This document shows positions 33,641 to 42,281 of a stretch of 61,658 nucleotides of DNA, in pieces. The number at the start of each line of letters is the position of its first letter. Position 1 is the first letter of the stretch. Source of the stretch: Paracoccaceae bacterium (GTDB lineage: Bacteria > Pseudomonadota > Alphaproteobacteria > Rhizobiales > Stappiaceae); contig PARB01000025.1 of the NCBI GenBank assembly GCA_002709505.1, positions 1 to 61,658 on the forward strand, given 5' to 3'. The notes under the pieces are model-generated. The model searched no databases. It was not told the DNA's origin and saw only the letters and a program-made list of their open reading frames with translations. A program made the position numbers and the translations under genes.

Positions 33641-34192
33641 ATGAAAATCGAGCAGATCCACCACGTCGCCTACCGCTGCAAGGACGCCAAGGAAACGGTG
33701 AACTGGTATGTCGACAACCTGAACATGGATTTCGTTCTGGCGATCGCGGAGGACAAGGTGCCCTCCACCCATGAGCCGGATCCCTACATGCATGTTTTCC
33801 TGGATGCCGGCGCCGGTAATGTGCTCGCCTTCTTCGAGCTGCCGACCAAGCCGGAAATGGGCAAGGATCCCAACACGCCGGAGTGGGTCCAGCACATCGC
33901 CTTCAAGGTGAAGGACCGCGACACGCTGATCGCCTTCAAGGAAAAGCTGGAAAAGAACGGCATCGAGGTGCTCGGCGTCACCGACCATTCGATCTTCCAT
34001 TCGATCTATTTCTTCGACCCCAACGGGCACCGCGTCGAACTGGCCTGCCCGGATCCGGCCGAAGACGAGATGCTGAAGAAGCTCGATGCGGTGAAATGGG
34101 ACATGCTGGAGGAATGGTCGAAAACCAAGCGCGCGCCGCAGCACGCCGCCTGGCTGCACGCCAAGGAGCTCGACAAGTCCGGCGCCGCCTGA
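33641..34192 (+). CDS. VOC (glyoxalase/dioxygenase superfamily) protein
   Basis: The 183-residue protein has one VOC domain starting at IHHVAYRCKDAKETVNWY and ending with FFDPNGHRVELACP, which supplies the usual His and Glu metal ligands. A charged C-terminal tail follows. GAAAGG precedes the ATG. It is too small to be 4-hydroxyphenylpyruvate dioxygenase, which has two such domains and about 350 residues. Its position at the end of the homogentisate operon suggests action on a pathway intermediate or by-product. Confidence 0.82.
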   Translation: MKIEQIHHVAYRCKDAKETVNWYVDNLNMDFVLAIAEDKVPSTHEPDPYMHVFLDAGAGNVLAFFELPTKPEMGKDPNTPEWVQHIAFKVKDRDTLIAFKEKLEKNGIEVLGVTDHSIFHSIYFFDPNGHRVELACPDPAEDEMLKKLDAVKWDMLEEWSKTKRAPQHAAWLHAKELDKSGAA

Positions 34193-34220
34193 CGCAGGTC
34201 CGGATGATCCGCATCCTTTG

Positions 34221-34256
34221 CAGCCCCGGTGCCAAGCGCCGGGGCTGTGACGTTTT
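34221..34256 (+). terminator. Rho-independent terminator of the homogentisate operon
   Basis: CAGCCCCGG (34221-34229) and CCGGGGCTG (34239-34247) form a perfect 9-bp stem with a 9-base loop, followed by TGACGTTTT. It lies 29 bases after the VOC stop and before the peroxiredoxin gene. Confidence 0.7.
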
Positions 34257-34328
34257 CGCGCAATGCAAGACCGATGCGCGAGCCATTATGTATCAAATAC
34301 CGAAACTAAACCGAACCGGGAGATGCCC

Positions 34329-34955
34329 ATGACCCTCAGAATCGGCGAAACCGCCCCGAATTTCGACGTCGAGACCACGAACGGCAAGATCAACTTCCAC
34401 GACTGGATCGGCGACAGCTGGGCCTTCTTCTTCAGCCATCCGGCCGACTACACGCCGGTCTGCACCACCGAGATGGGCCGGACCGCGCAGCTTGCCGACG
34501 AGTTCGCCAAGCGCAACACCAAGCCGATCGGCCTGTCGACGGATACGGTGGAAGAGCACAAGACCTGGATTCTGGACGTCAACGACACCCAGAACACCAA
34601 TCTGACCTTCCCGATCGTCGCCGACCCGGACCTGAAGATCGCCAAGCTCTACGAGATGATCCACCCGTCCGAGAGCGAGACGGCGGCCGTGCGCAGCGTC
34701 TTCATCATCGATCCCAACAAGAAGATCCGCCTGACCATGACCTATCCGATGTCGGTCGGCCGGAACTTCGACGAGATCCTGCGGGTGATCGATGCGCTGC
34801 AGCTCGGCGACGCCAAGCGCATCGCCACCCCCGCCGACTGGCGCCCGGGCGACAAGGTCATCATTCCGCCCTCGATCAGCAACGAGGACGCCAAGGACAT
34901 CTTCCCGCAAGGCTGGGACGAAGTCCGCTCCTACCTGCGCCTGACGGAAGTCTGA
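34329..34955 (+). CDS. 1-Cys peroxiredoxin (Prx6 type)
   Basis: The 208-residue Prx6-family peroxidase has its peroxidatic cysteine at residue 45 in HPADYTPVCTTE. It is the only cysteine in the protein, so catalysis must use an external thiol reductant. ATG 34329 has GGGAG at proper spacing; the ATG two codons earlier overlaps that site. It lies behind a terminator and is probably transcribed on its own. Confidence 0.94.
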   Translation: MTLRIGETAPNFDVETTNGKINFHDWIGDSWAFFFSHPADYTPVCTTEMGRTAQLADEFAKRNTKPIGLSTDTVEEHKTWILDVNDTQNTNLTFPIVADPDLKIAKLYEMIHPSESETAAVRSVFIIDPNKKIRLTMTYPMSVGRNFDEILRVIDALQLGDAKRIATPADWRPGDKVIIPPSISNEDAKDIFPQGWDEVRSYLRLTEV

Positions 34956-34975
34956 GACCGGGTCGCGACTTGAGG

Positions 34976-34997
34976 GCGCGCCGGATCGCCGGCGCGC
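34976..34997. terminator. GC-rich hairpin between convergent genes
   Basis: GCGCGCCGG (34976-34984), loop ATCG, CCGGCGCGC (34989-34997) form a perfect stem between the convergent peroxiredoxin and phosphopantetheinyl transferase genes. With no T tract on either strand it could be a weak bidirectional terminator. Confidence 0.5.
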
Positions 34998-35801
34998 TCA
35001 CTTCCCCGCCGCAGTGCTGCTGCGAAACCATTGCACAGCCTGCGGCCTTGCCTCTCCGTCAGGCGTGATTTCACGCAATTCGACCTCCAACCGCCTCGTC
35101 TGACCGACCGCCCCGACGGCAAGCGCGAGACTGTGCCCGTCACCGCCGGGCCCGACCAGCACCGTCTGGCAAAACCGCCAGTCTTCCGACCGCTCCTCCC
35201 GGTCGGCGCGAAACGACAGCGATCGCCCGCCTGCGCCCGCGAAGCGAAAGGCGAAACTGTCGAGCGGGATCGCAAGCCCCATCCCCACCGCCTTGATGTA
35301 GCTTTCCTTGAGCGCCCAGAGCGCGAAAAAGCGGTCATCGCGCGCATCCTGCGGCAGCGCCCGTAGGTCCGCCACCTCGCGGGGCGCGAAAAAGCGCTCC
35401 GCCACGCCCTCCGACACCTGGCGGTTCATCGCCTCGACATCGACGCCAAGACGCAGGCCGGTCCCGGCCGGGGGTCCCACGGCAAGCGCGATCATGCCGT
35501 CGCTGTGCGAGAGATTGAACACCGGCGCATCGGCAACATCCGCCACATAGGGCTTGCCATGGTCTGCCACGGCGAACCGCCAGTCCGCCGGTGCGATCTT
35601 CGGGCAATGCATCGAGAGCGCATGACGTTTCAGCGCGTGGGCGAGCCGGCTCTGGCGGGCGTGGCGGGCGAAGCGGAAGCGGCAGGCCCGGGCAAGCTCG
35701 TCGTCGGACAGAACATCGCTCCAGCGCTCGTCCAGCGCATCGAACGCCGGATCCGCGTCGCGCAGGAGATAGATGCAGATCCTCGCATTCGCCGCCCCCA
35801 T
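34998..35801 (-). CDS. 4'-phosphopantetheinyl transferase, Sfp type
   Basis: The 267-residue protein transfers phosphopantetheine from CoA to carrier proteins. The Mg-binding GVDVE (119-123) and WALKESYIKA (162-171) motifs are intact, and FNLSHSDG near residue 95 is the upstream conserved segment. ATG 35801 follows GGGGA; the frame extends 35 codons upstream with an arginine-rich stretch unlike the family. No NRPS/PKS genes are in the window, so its carrier protein is elsewhere. A separate AcpS would normally serve fatty-acid synthesis. Confidence 0.9.
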   Translation of the reverse strand: MGAANARICIYLLRDADPAFDALDERWSDVLSDDELARACRFRFARHARQSRLAHALKRHALSMHCPKIAPADWRFAVADHGKPYVADVADAPVFNLSHSDGMIALAVGPPAGTGLRLGVDVEAMNRQVSEGVAERFFAPREVADLRALPQDARDDRFFALWALKESYIKAVGMGLAIPLDSFAFRFAGAGGRSLSFRADREERSEDWRFCQTVLVGPGGDGHSLALAVGAVGQTRRLEVELREITPDGEARPQAVQWFRSSTAAGK

Positions 35802-36142
35802 TTTCCCCGTCCGTTGCTTTTGCGCAGCCGCCGCGCCGACCTTCGTCGCCCACCTTACCGAAACGCCGGGACCCCGCCCAGCGGCTCGTTTGCGGCCTGG
35901 AGACACGCGTGCCCACCGGAAACCGTCACCAGACTGCCGCGACGACAGGAGGCCGCCGGACTGTCAATTTCTGCAGTTTCGGCACCGAAACGAACCGGAA
36001 CACTCCCGGTGCGCATGTGGTGCGACCTGCACAGTCGGCAACAAAACCAAACACTTATCGAGACCATCCGCCCGGCTTCCGCCGGTGACGACCAATCTTG
36101 ACAAGACCGAAGCGCTACGGCTTGATAGCGCAATCCATTAAT
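35802..36142. other. Non-coding region upstream of the amino-acid ABC operon
   Basis: No supported gene is present. It contains the promoter of the leftward phosphopantetheinyl transferase gene. Open frames here lack ribosome sites and family resemblance. The promoter and operators of the ABC operon begin at 36143. Confidence 0.6.
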
Positions 36143-36171
36143 TTGGACATATGTCCAATATATTGGATAAT
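36143..36171 (+). promoter_or_regulatory. Promoter overlapped by two palindromes before the amino-acid ABC operon
   Basis: A -35 hexamer TTGGAC (36143-36148) and -10 GATAAT (36166-36171) are 17 bases apart. The 16-bp perfect palindrome TTGGACATATGTCCAA (36143-36158) and the 14-bp perfect palindrome TCCAATATATTGGA (36154-36167) overlap each other and cover the whole promoter. A repressor bound here would block polymerase; the IclR protein encoded at the end of the operon is the obvious candidate. Confidence 0.75.
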
Positions 36172-36195
36172 AACAAATCATCGAAGGGAACCGCC

Positions 36196-37041
36196 ATGAC
36201 CAGCTGCCTGCGGACAACCGCTCTTTCGCTTACGACTGTCGCACTTCTCGCAAGTTCGCCCGCCCTCGCCCAGGAGGGCAGCACGCTCGACAAGGTTCTC
36301 GAGCGCGGCTATCTGGTGCTTGGAACCGGCAGCACGAATGCGCCCTGGCACTTCAAGAGCGTCGACGACAAGCTTCAGGGCTTCGACGTCGACATGGGCC
36401 GCGTCGTCGCCAAGGCCCTGTTCGGCGATCCCGACAAGATCGAATACGTCACCCAGTCGTCGGACGCCCGCATCCCGAACATCACCACCGGCAAGGTCGA
36501 TCTCACCTGCCAGTTCATGACCGTGACCGGCGAGCGCGCACAGCAGGTGGCCTTCACCATCCCCTACTACCGCGAAGGCGTCGGCCTGATGCTCAAGGCC
36601 GATGGCCCCTATGCCGACTATGCCGCGCTGAAGGCCGCCGGATCCGACGTGACGGTCTCGGTCCTGCAGAACGTCTATGCGGAAGACATGGTCCATGCGG
36701 CCCTGCCGGAGGCCACCGTCGACCAGTATGAGTCCGTCGACCTGATCTATCAGGCGCTGGAATCCGGCCGTGCCGACGCGGTCGCGACCGATCAGTCGTC
36801 GCTCGCCTGGTACATGACGCAGAACCCGGACCGCTATGTGGACGCCGGCTACGGCTGGAACCCGCAGTCCTACTCCTGTGCGGTTGCGCGCGGCGACCAC
36901 GACTGGCTGCAGTTCGTCAACACCGCCCTGCACGAAGCCATGACCGGCGTCGAGTTCGACTTCTATGCGGCGTCGTTCAAAACGTGGTTCGGCGCGGAGC
37001 TGGCTCCGCCGCAGATCGGCTTCCCGGTCGAATACAAGTAA
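36196..37041 (+). CDS. Polar amino-acid type ABC transporter substrate-binding protein
   Basis: This 281-residue family 3 solute-binding protein has a signal peptide cleaved near SPALAQEG. The mature part shows LVLGTGSTNAPWHFKS, FDVDMGRVVAKALFG and the RIPNITTGKVDL segment of the amino-acid binding family. ATG 36196 is preceded by GAAGGGAA; an upstream ATG at 36151 lies inside the promoter palindrome and is rejected. It is the first gene of a binding protein-permease-permease-ATPase operon. The ligand is not predictable. Confidence 0.93.
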   Translation: MTSCLRTTALSLTTVALLASSPALAQEGSTLDKVLERGYLVLGTGSTNAPWHFKSVDDKLQGFDVDMGRVVAKALFGDPDKIEYVTQSSDARIPNITTGKVDLTCQFMTVTGERAQQVAFTIPYYREGVGLMLKADGPYADYAALKAAGSDVTVSVLQNVYAEDMVHAALPEATVDQYESVDLIYQALESGRADAVATDQSSLAWYMTQNPDRYVDAGYGWNPQSYSCAVARGDHDWLQFVNTALHEAMTGVEFDFYAASFKTWFGAELAPPQIGFPVEYK

Positions 37042-37105
37042 CACCCTGGACGGGCGGCCGGCGACGGCCGCCCGTTCCTTTCCCCTTCGATGGCAGGACC
37101 CCGCA

Positions 37106-37768
37106 ATGGGTTACACCCTCAATTTCTCCGCAGTCTGGCGCAATTTCGACGACCTGCTGGCTGGACTGCTGCTCAGTCTGGAGCTTGCGTTCGTCGCACT
37201 GCTGATCGGCTGCGTGCTCGGCCTCGTCACAGCCTTCGGACTGATCTCGCGCAACGGCTGGGCGCGGCGGCCCGCTGCCCTCTACGTGACCGTGATCCGC
37301 AACCTGCCGATCCTCGTGCTGATCCTGTTCGCCTATTTCGCGCTTCCGCAAATGGGCATCCGGCTCGGCAAGATCGAGAGTTTCGTGGCAACGCTCGCCA
37401 TCTATTCCGGCGCCTATCTCGCCGAGGTGTTTCGCGCCGGCCTGATCTCCATCCCGCCGGGACTGTCGGAAGCCGGTCTCGCCATCGGCCTGAAGCCACG
37501 CCAGATCCGCACCTCGATCATCATTCCGCTGATGATCCGCAATGTGCTGCCGTCGCTGTCGTCGACGCTGATATCGCTGTTCAAGGACACGTCGCTGGCC
37601 GCCGCGATCGCGGTTCCCGAACTCACCTTCGAGGCCCGCAAGATCAACGTGGAGACCTTCCGCGTGGTCGAGACCTGGATCGTGGCCTCCGGGCTCTATG
37701 TCGCAACCTGTTCGGTGCTGGCCGCGTCGATGCGCGTCATCGAGCGCCGCCTCACACTCGCGCGGTAA
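37106..37768 (+). CDS. Amino-acid ABC transporter permease 1
   Basis: The 220-residue His/Glu/Gln/Arg/opine-type permease has about five membrane helices. The cytoplasmic EAGLAIGLKPRQIRTSIIIP loop matches the EAA motif that contacts the ATPase. ATG 37106 (MGYTLNFSAVW) fits the family start. The second permease gene begins four bases after its stop. Confidence 0.93.
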   Translation: MGYTLNFSAVWRNFDDLLAGLLLSLELAFVALLIGCVLGLVTAFGLISRNGWARRPAALYVTVIRNLPILVLILFAYFALPQMGIRLGKIESFVATLAIYSGAYLAEVFRAGLISIPPGLSEAGLAIGLKPRQIRTSIIIPLMIRNVLPSLSSTLISLFKDTSLAAAIAVPELTFEARKINVETFRVVETWIVASGLYVATCSVLAASMRVIERRLTLAR

Positions 37769-37772
37769 CACG

Positions 37773-38438
37773 ATGAGCGATCTCCTCCATTTTCTCGATC
37801 AGATCTGGCTCGCCCGCTACGTCATCCTCAAGGGGCTCGGCCTCACGGTGTCGATTTCCGCGCTGGCCATCGCCGCCGGTTCGGTGCTCGGGATCCTGGT
37901 CGGCCTGTCGCTGACCTACGGCAACATCTTGCTGAGAAGCGTGGTGCGGATCTACACCGACTTCGTGCGCGGCACGCCGGTGCTCGTGCTGGTTCTCGCC
38001 AGCTTCTACATCCTCTCCGCGGTCGGCATCGATCTCAACGCCTTCCAGGCCGGGGTTCTCGCGCTTGCGGTGTTCTGCTCCTCCCACGTCGGCGAGATCG
38101 TGCGCGGTGCCCTGCAGGCGATCCCCAAGGGCCAGACGGAAGCGGCAAAGGCCATCGGACTGACCTTCCGGCAGACCTTCGTCTCCGTGCTCTGGCCGCA
38201 GGCGCTGCGGCAGATGCTGCCGACCTGGGTGAACACGGCGGCGGAAATGGTCAAGGCCTCCACGCTGCTGTCGGTGATCGGCGTGGCGGAGCTCTTGCTG
38301 CGCACGCAGGAGATCATCTCCCGCAACTTCATGAGCCTGCAGTTCTATTTCCTGGCCGGGCTTCTCTATTTCGTCATCAACTATGGCATCGAACGCTTCG
38401 GCAAATACGTCGAGCGCAAGACCGCCGTTCCATCCTGA
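37773..38438 (+). CDS. Amino-acid ABC transporter permease 2
   Basis: The 221-residue second permease has the same topology. The EAA-type loop [20 protein letters not shown] and [16 protein letters not shown] in the first half are typical of the family. It presumably forms a heterodimer with permease 1. It is followed after 11 bases by the ATPase gene. Confidence 0.93.
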   Translation: MSDLLHFLDQIWLARYVILKGLGLTVSISALAIAAGSVLGILVGLSLTYGNILLRSVVRIYTDFVRGTPVLVLVLASFYILSAVGIDLNAFQAGVLALAVFCSSHVGEIVRGALQAIPKGQTEAAKAIGLTFRQTFVSVLWPQALRQMLPTWVNTAAEMVKASTLLSVIGVAELLLRTQEIISRNFMSLQFYFLAGLLYFVINYGIERFGKYVERKTAVPS

Positions 38439-38449
38439 GGGCTCATGCG

Positions 38450-39220
38450 ATGAGCGATTGTCTGCTGGAAATATCCGGCCTTAGAAAATTCTTCGGGCCC
38501 GTCGAGGTGCTGAAGGGCGTCGATTTCTCGATGCGCGAGGGCGAGGTGGTCTCCATCATCGGATCGTCGGGATCCGGCAAGACCACGATGCTGCGCTGTA
38601 TCAACATGCTGGAGGAGTTCCAGGGCGGAACCATCCGGCTGGACGGCGAGACCATCGGCTATGAGGAAACCGCCTCGGGCCGCAAGCGCAAGAGCGAGAC
38701 GGAAATCGCCCGCCAGCGCGCCCTGACCGGAATGGCCTTCCAGCAGTTCAACCTGTTTCCGCACATGAGCGCGGTCGAGAACGTCATGCTGGGCCTGGTC
38801 AAGGTCAAGAAAATGGGCCGCGAGGAAGCCCGCGAGATCGCGCTGAAATGGCTGGAGCGGGTCGGCCTTGCCGAACGCGCCGGCCATTATCCGGGCCAGC
38901 TGTCCGGCGGTCAGCAGCAGCGCGTCGCCATCGCCCGGGCGATCGCCATGAACCCGAAGCTGATGCTGTTCGACGAGGTCACCTCCGCGCTCGATCCGGA
39001 GCTGGTCGGGGAAGTGCTGCAGGTGATCAAGGATCTCGCCGCGGACGGCATGAGCATGTTGCTCGTCACCCATGAGATGCGCTTCGCCTATGAGGTCTCC
39101 AGCCGCGTCATCTTCATGAACCAGGGCGTCATCGGCGAGCAGGGCGATCCGAAAGTGATGTTCAACGCGCCGCAGAGCGAACGCCTTGCGGAGTTTCTCA
39201 AGACGTCGAGCTTCGTCTGA
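38450..39220 (+). CDS. Amino-acid ABC transporter ATP-binding protein
   Basis: The 256-residue GlnQ/HisP-like ATPase is complete: Walker [10 protein letters not shown] (about 38-46), Q-loop [11 protein letters not shown], signature LSGGQQQR, Walker [14 protein letters not shown] and the H-loop LVTHEM. It energises the two permeases encoded just upstream. Normal length, no anomalies. Confidence 0.95.
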   Translation: MSDCLLEISGLRKFFGPVEVLKGVDFSMREGEVVSIIGSSGSGKTTMLRCINMLEEFQGGTIRLDGETIGYEETASGRKRKSETEIARQRALTGMAFQQFNLFPHMSAVENVMLGLVKVKKMGREEAREIALKWLERVGLAERAGHYPGQLSGGQQQRVAIARAIAMNPKLMLFDEVTSALDPELVGEVLQVIKDLAADGMSMLLVTHEMRFAYEVSSRVIFMNQGVIGEQGDPKVMFNAPQSERLAEFLKTSSFV

Positions 39221-39407
39221 CCTCACGGCAGGAGGTCGACAATCACCGGCCGGATCGCTCACAGGCGCGGCTCCTCGCACGCATGCTTGCGCCGGATCGC
39301 GGATGATGGTGGATTGCCCGGTAAACGTCGACTGTATCGCCTGCCGATCAGACGGACCCCGGACCTGTGCGCAGCCAGGGCGCGCTTCGATTTCATGAGG
39401 TTGAGAA

Positions 39408-40208
39408 ATGGCTGGCGATGCTGAAGAACCCGGTTCACGACGGTCCCGCGGCCTCGACCGTGCCTTCGAGATCCTCGAGTTCCTGAGGGTCCGTCGCGAG
39501 GCGCTGCGCCCCAACGAGATCGCGGTTGCCATCGGCGCGCCGCGCTCCTCCGTCTACGAGCTGGTCAACCTGCTGCTGCGTCACGGCATGCTGGAGTATC
39601 AGGGCGACGACGGTCGCGTGTTCCTGGGCCGGCGGCTCTATTTCCTCGGCACCGCCTATTCGGAGCATTTCGACCTGATGCGGGAATGCGAGACGATGCT
39701 CACCCGCCTCGCCAAGGAAACCCGCGAAACCGCGCAGATGTGCCTGCTTGAGGGCAACAAGTACACGGTCGCGATGATGCGCGAGGGCGTGCGCGCCTTT
39801 CGCATTTCCTCCAATATCGGCGAACTGGTGCCGATCCCCTGGACCGCCTCCGGGCGCCTTCTCGTCTCGCATCTGAGCGACGCGGAGATCCTCGACTTCA
39901 TTCCCGCCGAGGACTTCGTTCTGCCCAATGGCGAAACGCTCGATACCGCGACATTTCTCGCCGAAGTGCGCCAGGCAGCCGCGGAGGGCTATTTCAGCTT
40001 TCACAGCGCGGTGGAGAATTTCACCTATTGTTTCGCCGTTCCCGTCCGCCAGGCGGACGGCAGTTTCGTTGCCACGCTCTGTCTTGTCGCACCCAAGGAA
40101 GACGGGCTTCGCAACCGGGACAGCTACCTCAACAGCCTGCTGACGGCGGCCGAGGAATTGTCGGAGCGCCTCGGCTATTCGCCCGGTACACGGCGCGTGA
40201 ACGGCTGA
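39408..40208 (+). CDS. IclR family transcriptional regulator
   Basis: The 266-residue protein has a winged HTH (about 15-75, with RPNEIAVAIGAPRSSVYELV) and a C-terminal IclR effector domain (NIGELVPIPWTASGRLLVSH, VRQAAAEGYFSFHSAVENF). It lies 187 bases after the ABC ATPase in the same direction and probably controls that operon through the palindromes at 36143-36167. The spacer may hold its own promoter. Confidence 0.9.
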   Translation: MAGDAEEPGSRRSRGLDRAFEILEFLRVRREALRPNEIAVAIGAPRSSVYELVNLLLRHGMLEYQGDDGRVFLGRRLYFLGTAYSEHFDLMRECETMLTRLAKETRETAQMCLLEGNKYTVAMMREGVRAFRISSNIGELVPIPWTASGRLLVSHLSDAEILDFIPAEDFVLPNGETLDTATFLAEVRQAAAEGYFSFHSAVENFTYCFAVPVRQADGSFVATLCLVAPKEDGLRNRDSYLNSLLTAAEELSERLGYSPGTRRVNG

Positions 40209-40298
40209 TGCCGCATCCCGCGGCCGCCAAGCACGGTTGACGTCGCCACCGCCCGCCATAGGTCACGTCTCGTCCAGCATCAGTGGAACGAGGCTCCC

Positions 40299-40904
40299 AT
40301 GCACATGCGTCTGTCCGCCGCCATCGCCGCCTTCGCGCGCTCCGTCATTCCTCTTGCGCTGGTCGCCGCGATTGTCGGCCTGGTCGCGCCGGCCCACGCA
40401 GATTCATCGCAAGAGGCCTGGACCGCCCTGAGGCAGCCTGGCGCGGTGGCCGTCATGCGTCACGCGCTTGCCCCTGGAACCGGGGATCCGGCAGATTTCG
40501 ATCTAGGCGACTGCGCGACACAGCGAAACCTGGATGACCGCGGCCGGGCGCAGGCACGTGCAATCGGCGCAAGCCTGCGATCCGAAGGGATCGTTTTCGA
40601 CCGGGTCCTGACGTCGCAATGGTGCCGTTGTCGGGAGACGGCGGAACTGCTCGCCATGGGCACGGTCGAAGAGCTCCCGGCGCTGAATTCCTTCTTCGGG
40701 CAGCGCGCCCGCAGCGCCGAACAGACCCGGAAAACCGGGGCGTTCTTGAAGGAACTGAGCGCAGACGCGCGCGTTCTGCTCGTCACGCATCAGGTCAACA
40801 TCACGGCGCTGACCGGTGTCTATCCCGCGTCCGGCGAAATCGTCGTCGGTCGCATGGGCGCCGAAGGGTTCGAGGTTGCCGGCTCCATCGAGATCGCGCC
40901 GTAA
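40299..40904 (+). CDS. Exported histidine phosphatase family protein
   Basis: The 201-residue protein has an N-terminal signal peptide (ALVAAIVGLVAPAHAD, cleavage about residue 34). The branch-1 histidine phosphatase motif is reduced to VMRHALAPG (Arg54-His55) rather than LxRHG. The second catalytic His is in LLVTHQVNITALTG. Small exported members of this family are common in proteobacteria and poorly characterised. It converges with the beta-ketoacyl synthase gene, with 21 bases between stops. Confidence 0.85.
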   Translation: MHMRLSAAIAAFARSVIPLALVAAIVGLVAPAHADSSQEAWTALRQPGAVAVMRHALAPGTGDPADFDLGDCATQRNLDDRGRAQARAIGASLRSEGIVFDRVLTSQWCRCRETAELLAMGTVEELPALNSFFGQRARSAEQTRKTGAFLKELSADARVLLVTHQVNITALTGVYPASGEIVVGRMGAEGFEVAGSIEIAP

Positions 40905-40925
40905 CGACAAAACGGCGCCCTCGCT

Positions 40926-42194
40926 TCAGCCCGGCCGGCTGAATACCAGCGCCGCATTCACCCCACCGAAGCCGAAGGCGTTGGACAACACATGGTCCAC
41001 GCGGGTCTTCCGCGCGGTGTCGGAGAGAAGGTCGAAGCCCTCCGCCTCCGGCATCGGCGTCTCGATGTTGAGAGCAGGCGGAAGGGTCTGGGTTTCGATG
41101 GCCCGCACGGCAAAGACCGCCTCTATCGCGCCGGCCGCCCCAAGCATGTGACCGGTCGCCGACTTGGTTGATCCGACCGGCACACCGCCGGCGCCCGGCC
41201 CGAACACGCTCTGCAGTGCGGCCAGTTCCGCCGCATCTCCCACCGGGGTCGAAGTGGCATGCGCATTGACATAATCGATGCGGTCCGGCGCCAGCCCCGC
41301 CATTTCCAGCGCGAGATCCATCGCCCGGGCCGCCTCGCGCCCGTCCGGCCATCCGGCCGTGACATGATGGGCGTCCGTCGTCGTGCCATAGCCGGACAGG
41401 ATGGCAAGCGGGCGCGCGCCACGCCGCTCGGCATGGCTCAGGCGCTCGATGACCAGCATCGCCGCGCCTTCCGAAAGCACAAAGCCGTCGTGCCCGGCGT
41501 CGAACGGCCGCGAGGCACGCTCCGGCGTATCATTGAACCCGAAGGAGAGCGCGCGAGCGGCAGTAAAGCCGCCGATCGCCACCGGATCCACGCAAGCCTC
41601 CGTGCCGCCGCACAGCGCGATATCGGCCTCACCCGACCGGATCAGCCGCAAGGCATCGCCAATGGCCTGAGCGGACGCCGCACAGGCAGTGACAGGCGCG
41701 CCGGACGGACCGTGAAATCCGTGGCGGATGCCGATCTGGCCGGTGGCAAGATTGGGCAGGAACGACGGCACCACGAAAGGCGAGAGGCGGCGCACGCCGG
41801 ACAGCCGGATGGTTTCCGCCGCGGCGGTGATCGCCGGAACGCCGCCGACACCGGTTCCGATGATCGTGGCGGTGCGCTTGCGCGCCTCCCCGTCCTCGGG
41901 AGCCCAGCCGGCCTGCGCCAGTGCCTCGCCGGCGGCTGCCACCGCGTAATGGATGAAGAGGTCGGTCTTGCGCAGATCCTGAGGCGACATGCTCGCTGTC
42001 GGGTCGAATCCCTCGGGATCGTCCTCGCGCGAGGGGACGAGTCCCGCGATCCGACACTTCCAGCCTTCGGTGTCGAAGCGTGTGTTCGGGGCGATGCCGC
42101 TTTTCCCGGCAAGCAGCCTGGTCCAGCTCGCGTCAACGCCGGACCCAAGCGGCGAGACCGCGCCGAGCCCTGTGACGACAATGGGATCCTGCAT
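40926..42194 (-). CDS. Beta-ketoacyl-ACP synthase II type enzyme (FabF-like)
   Basis: This 422-residue condensing enzyme has a complete active site: Cys171 (TACAAS), His311 (NAHATSTP), Lys343 and His348 (KSATGHMLGAAG). It elongates acyl-ACP with malonyl-ACP. It is unlikely to be the housekeeping FabF, since no acpP or fabG is adjacent and it is paired with a MarR regulator, so a specialised acyl chain is possible. The gene starts 26 bases after a perfect palindrome (42220-42233). Confidence 0.92.
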   Translation of the reverse strand: MQDPIVVTGLGAVSPLGSGVDASWTRLLAGKSGIAPNTRFDTEGWKCRIAGLVPSREDDPEGFDPTASMSPQDLRKTDLFIHYAVAAAGEALAQAGWAPEDGEARKRTATIIGTGVGGVPAITAAAETIRLSGVRRLSPFVVPSFLPNLATGQIGIRHGFHGPSGAPVTACAASAQAIGDALRLIRSGEADIALCGGTEACVDPVAIGGFTAARALSFGFNDTPERASRPFDAGHDGFVLSEGAAMLVIERLSHAERRGARPLAILSGYGTTTDAHHVTAGWPDGREAARAMDLALEMAGLAPDRIDYVNAHATSTPVGDAAELAALQSVFGPGAGGVPVGSTKSATGHMLGAAGAIEAVFAVRAIETQTLPPALNIETPMPEAEGFDLLSDTARKTRVDHVLSNAFGFGGVNAALVFSRPG

Positions 42195-42219
42195 GTTAGC
42201 TCCGCTGTCTGCAAATTAA

Positions 42220-42233
42220 TGTGTATATACACA
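42220..42233. promoter_or_regulatory. Perfect 14-bp palindrome before the FabF-like gene
   Basis: TGTGTATATACACA lies between the MarR gene and the FabF-like gene, 26 bases upstream of the latter's start codon. Its size and symmetry suit a MarR dimer. Control by the adjacent MarR protein is inferred. Confidence 0.55.
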
Positions 42234-42281
42234 CTCCATATCACAGTTCGACGGGGGCGCAATACCCGGGGGCGGATCGGA

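Noticed and set aside
33641..34192. 4-hydroxyphenylpyruvate dioxygenase
   Set aside because: Only one VOC domain and 183 residues; that enzyme needs two domains and about 350 residues.
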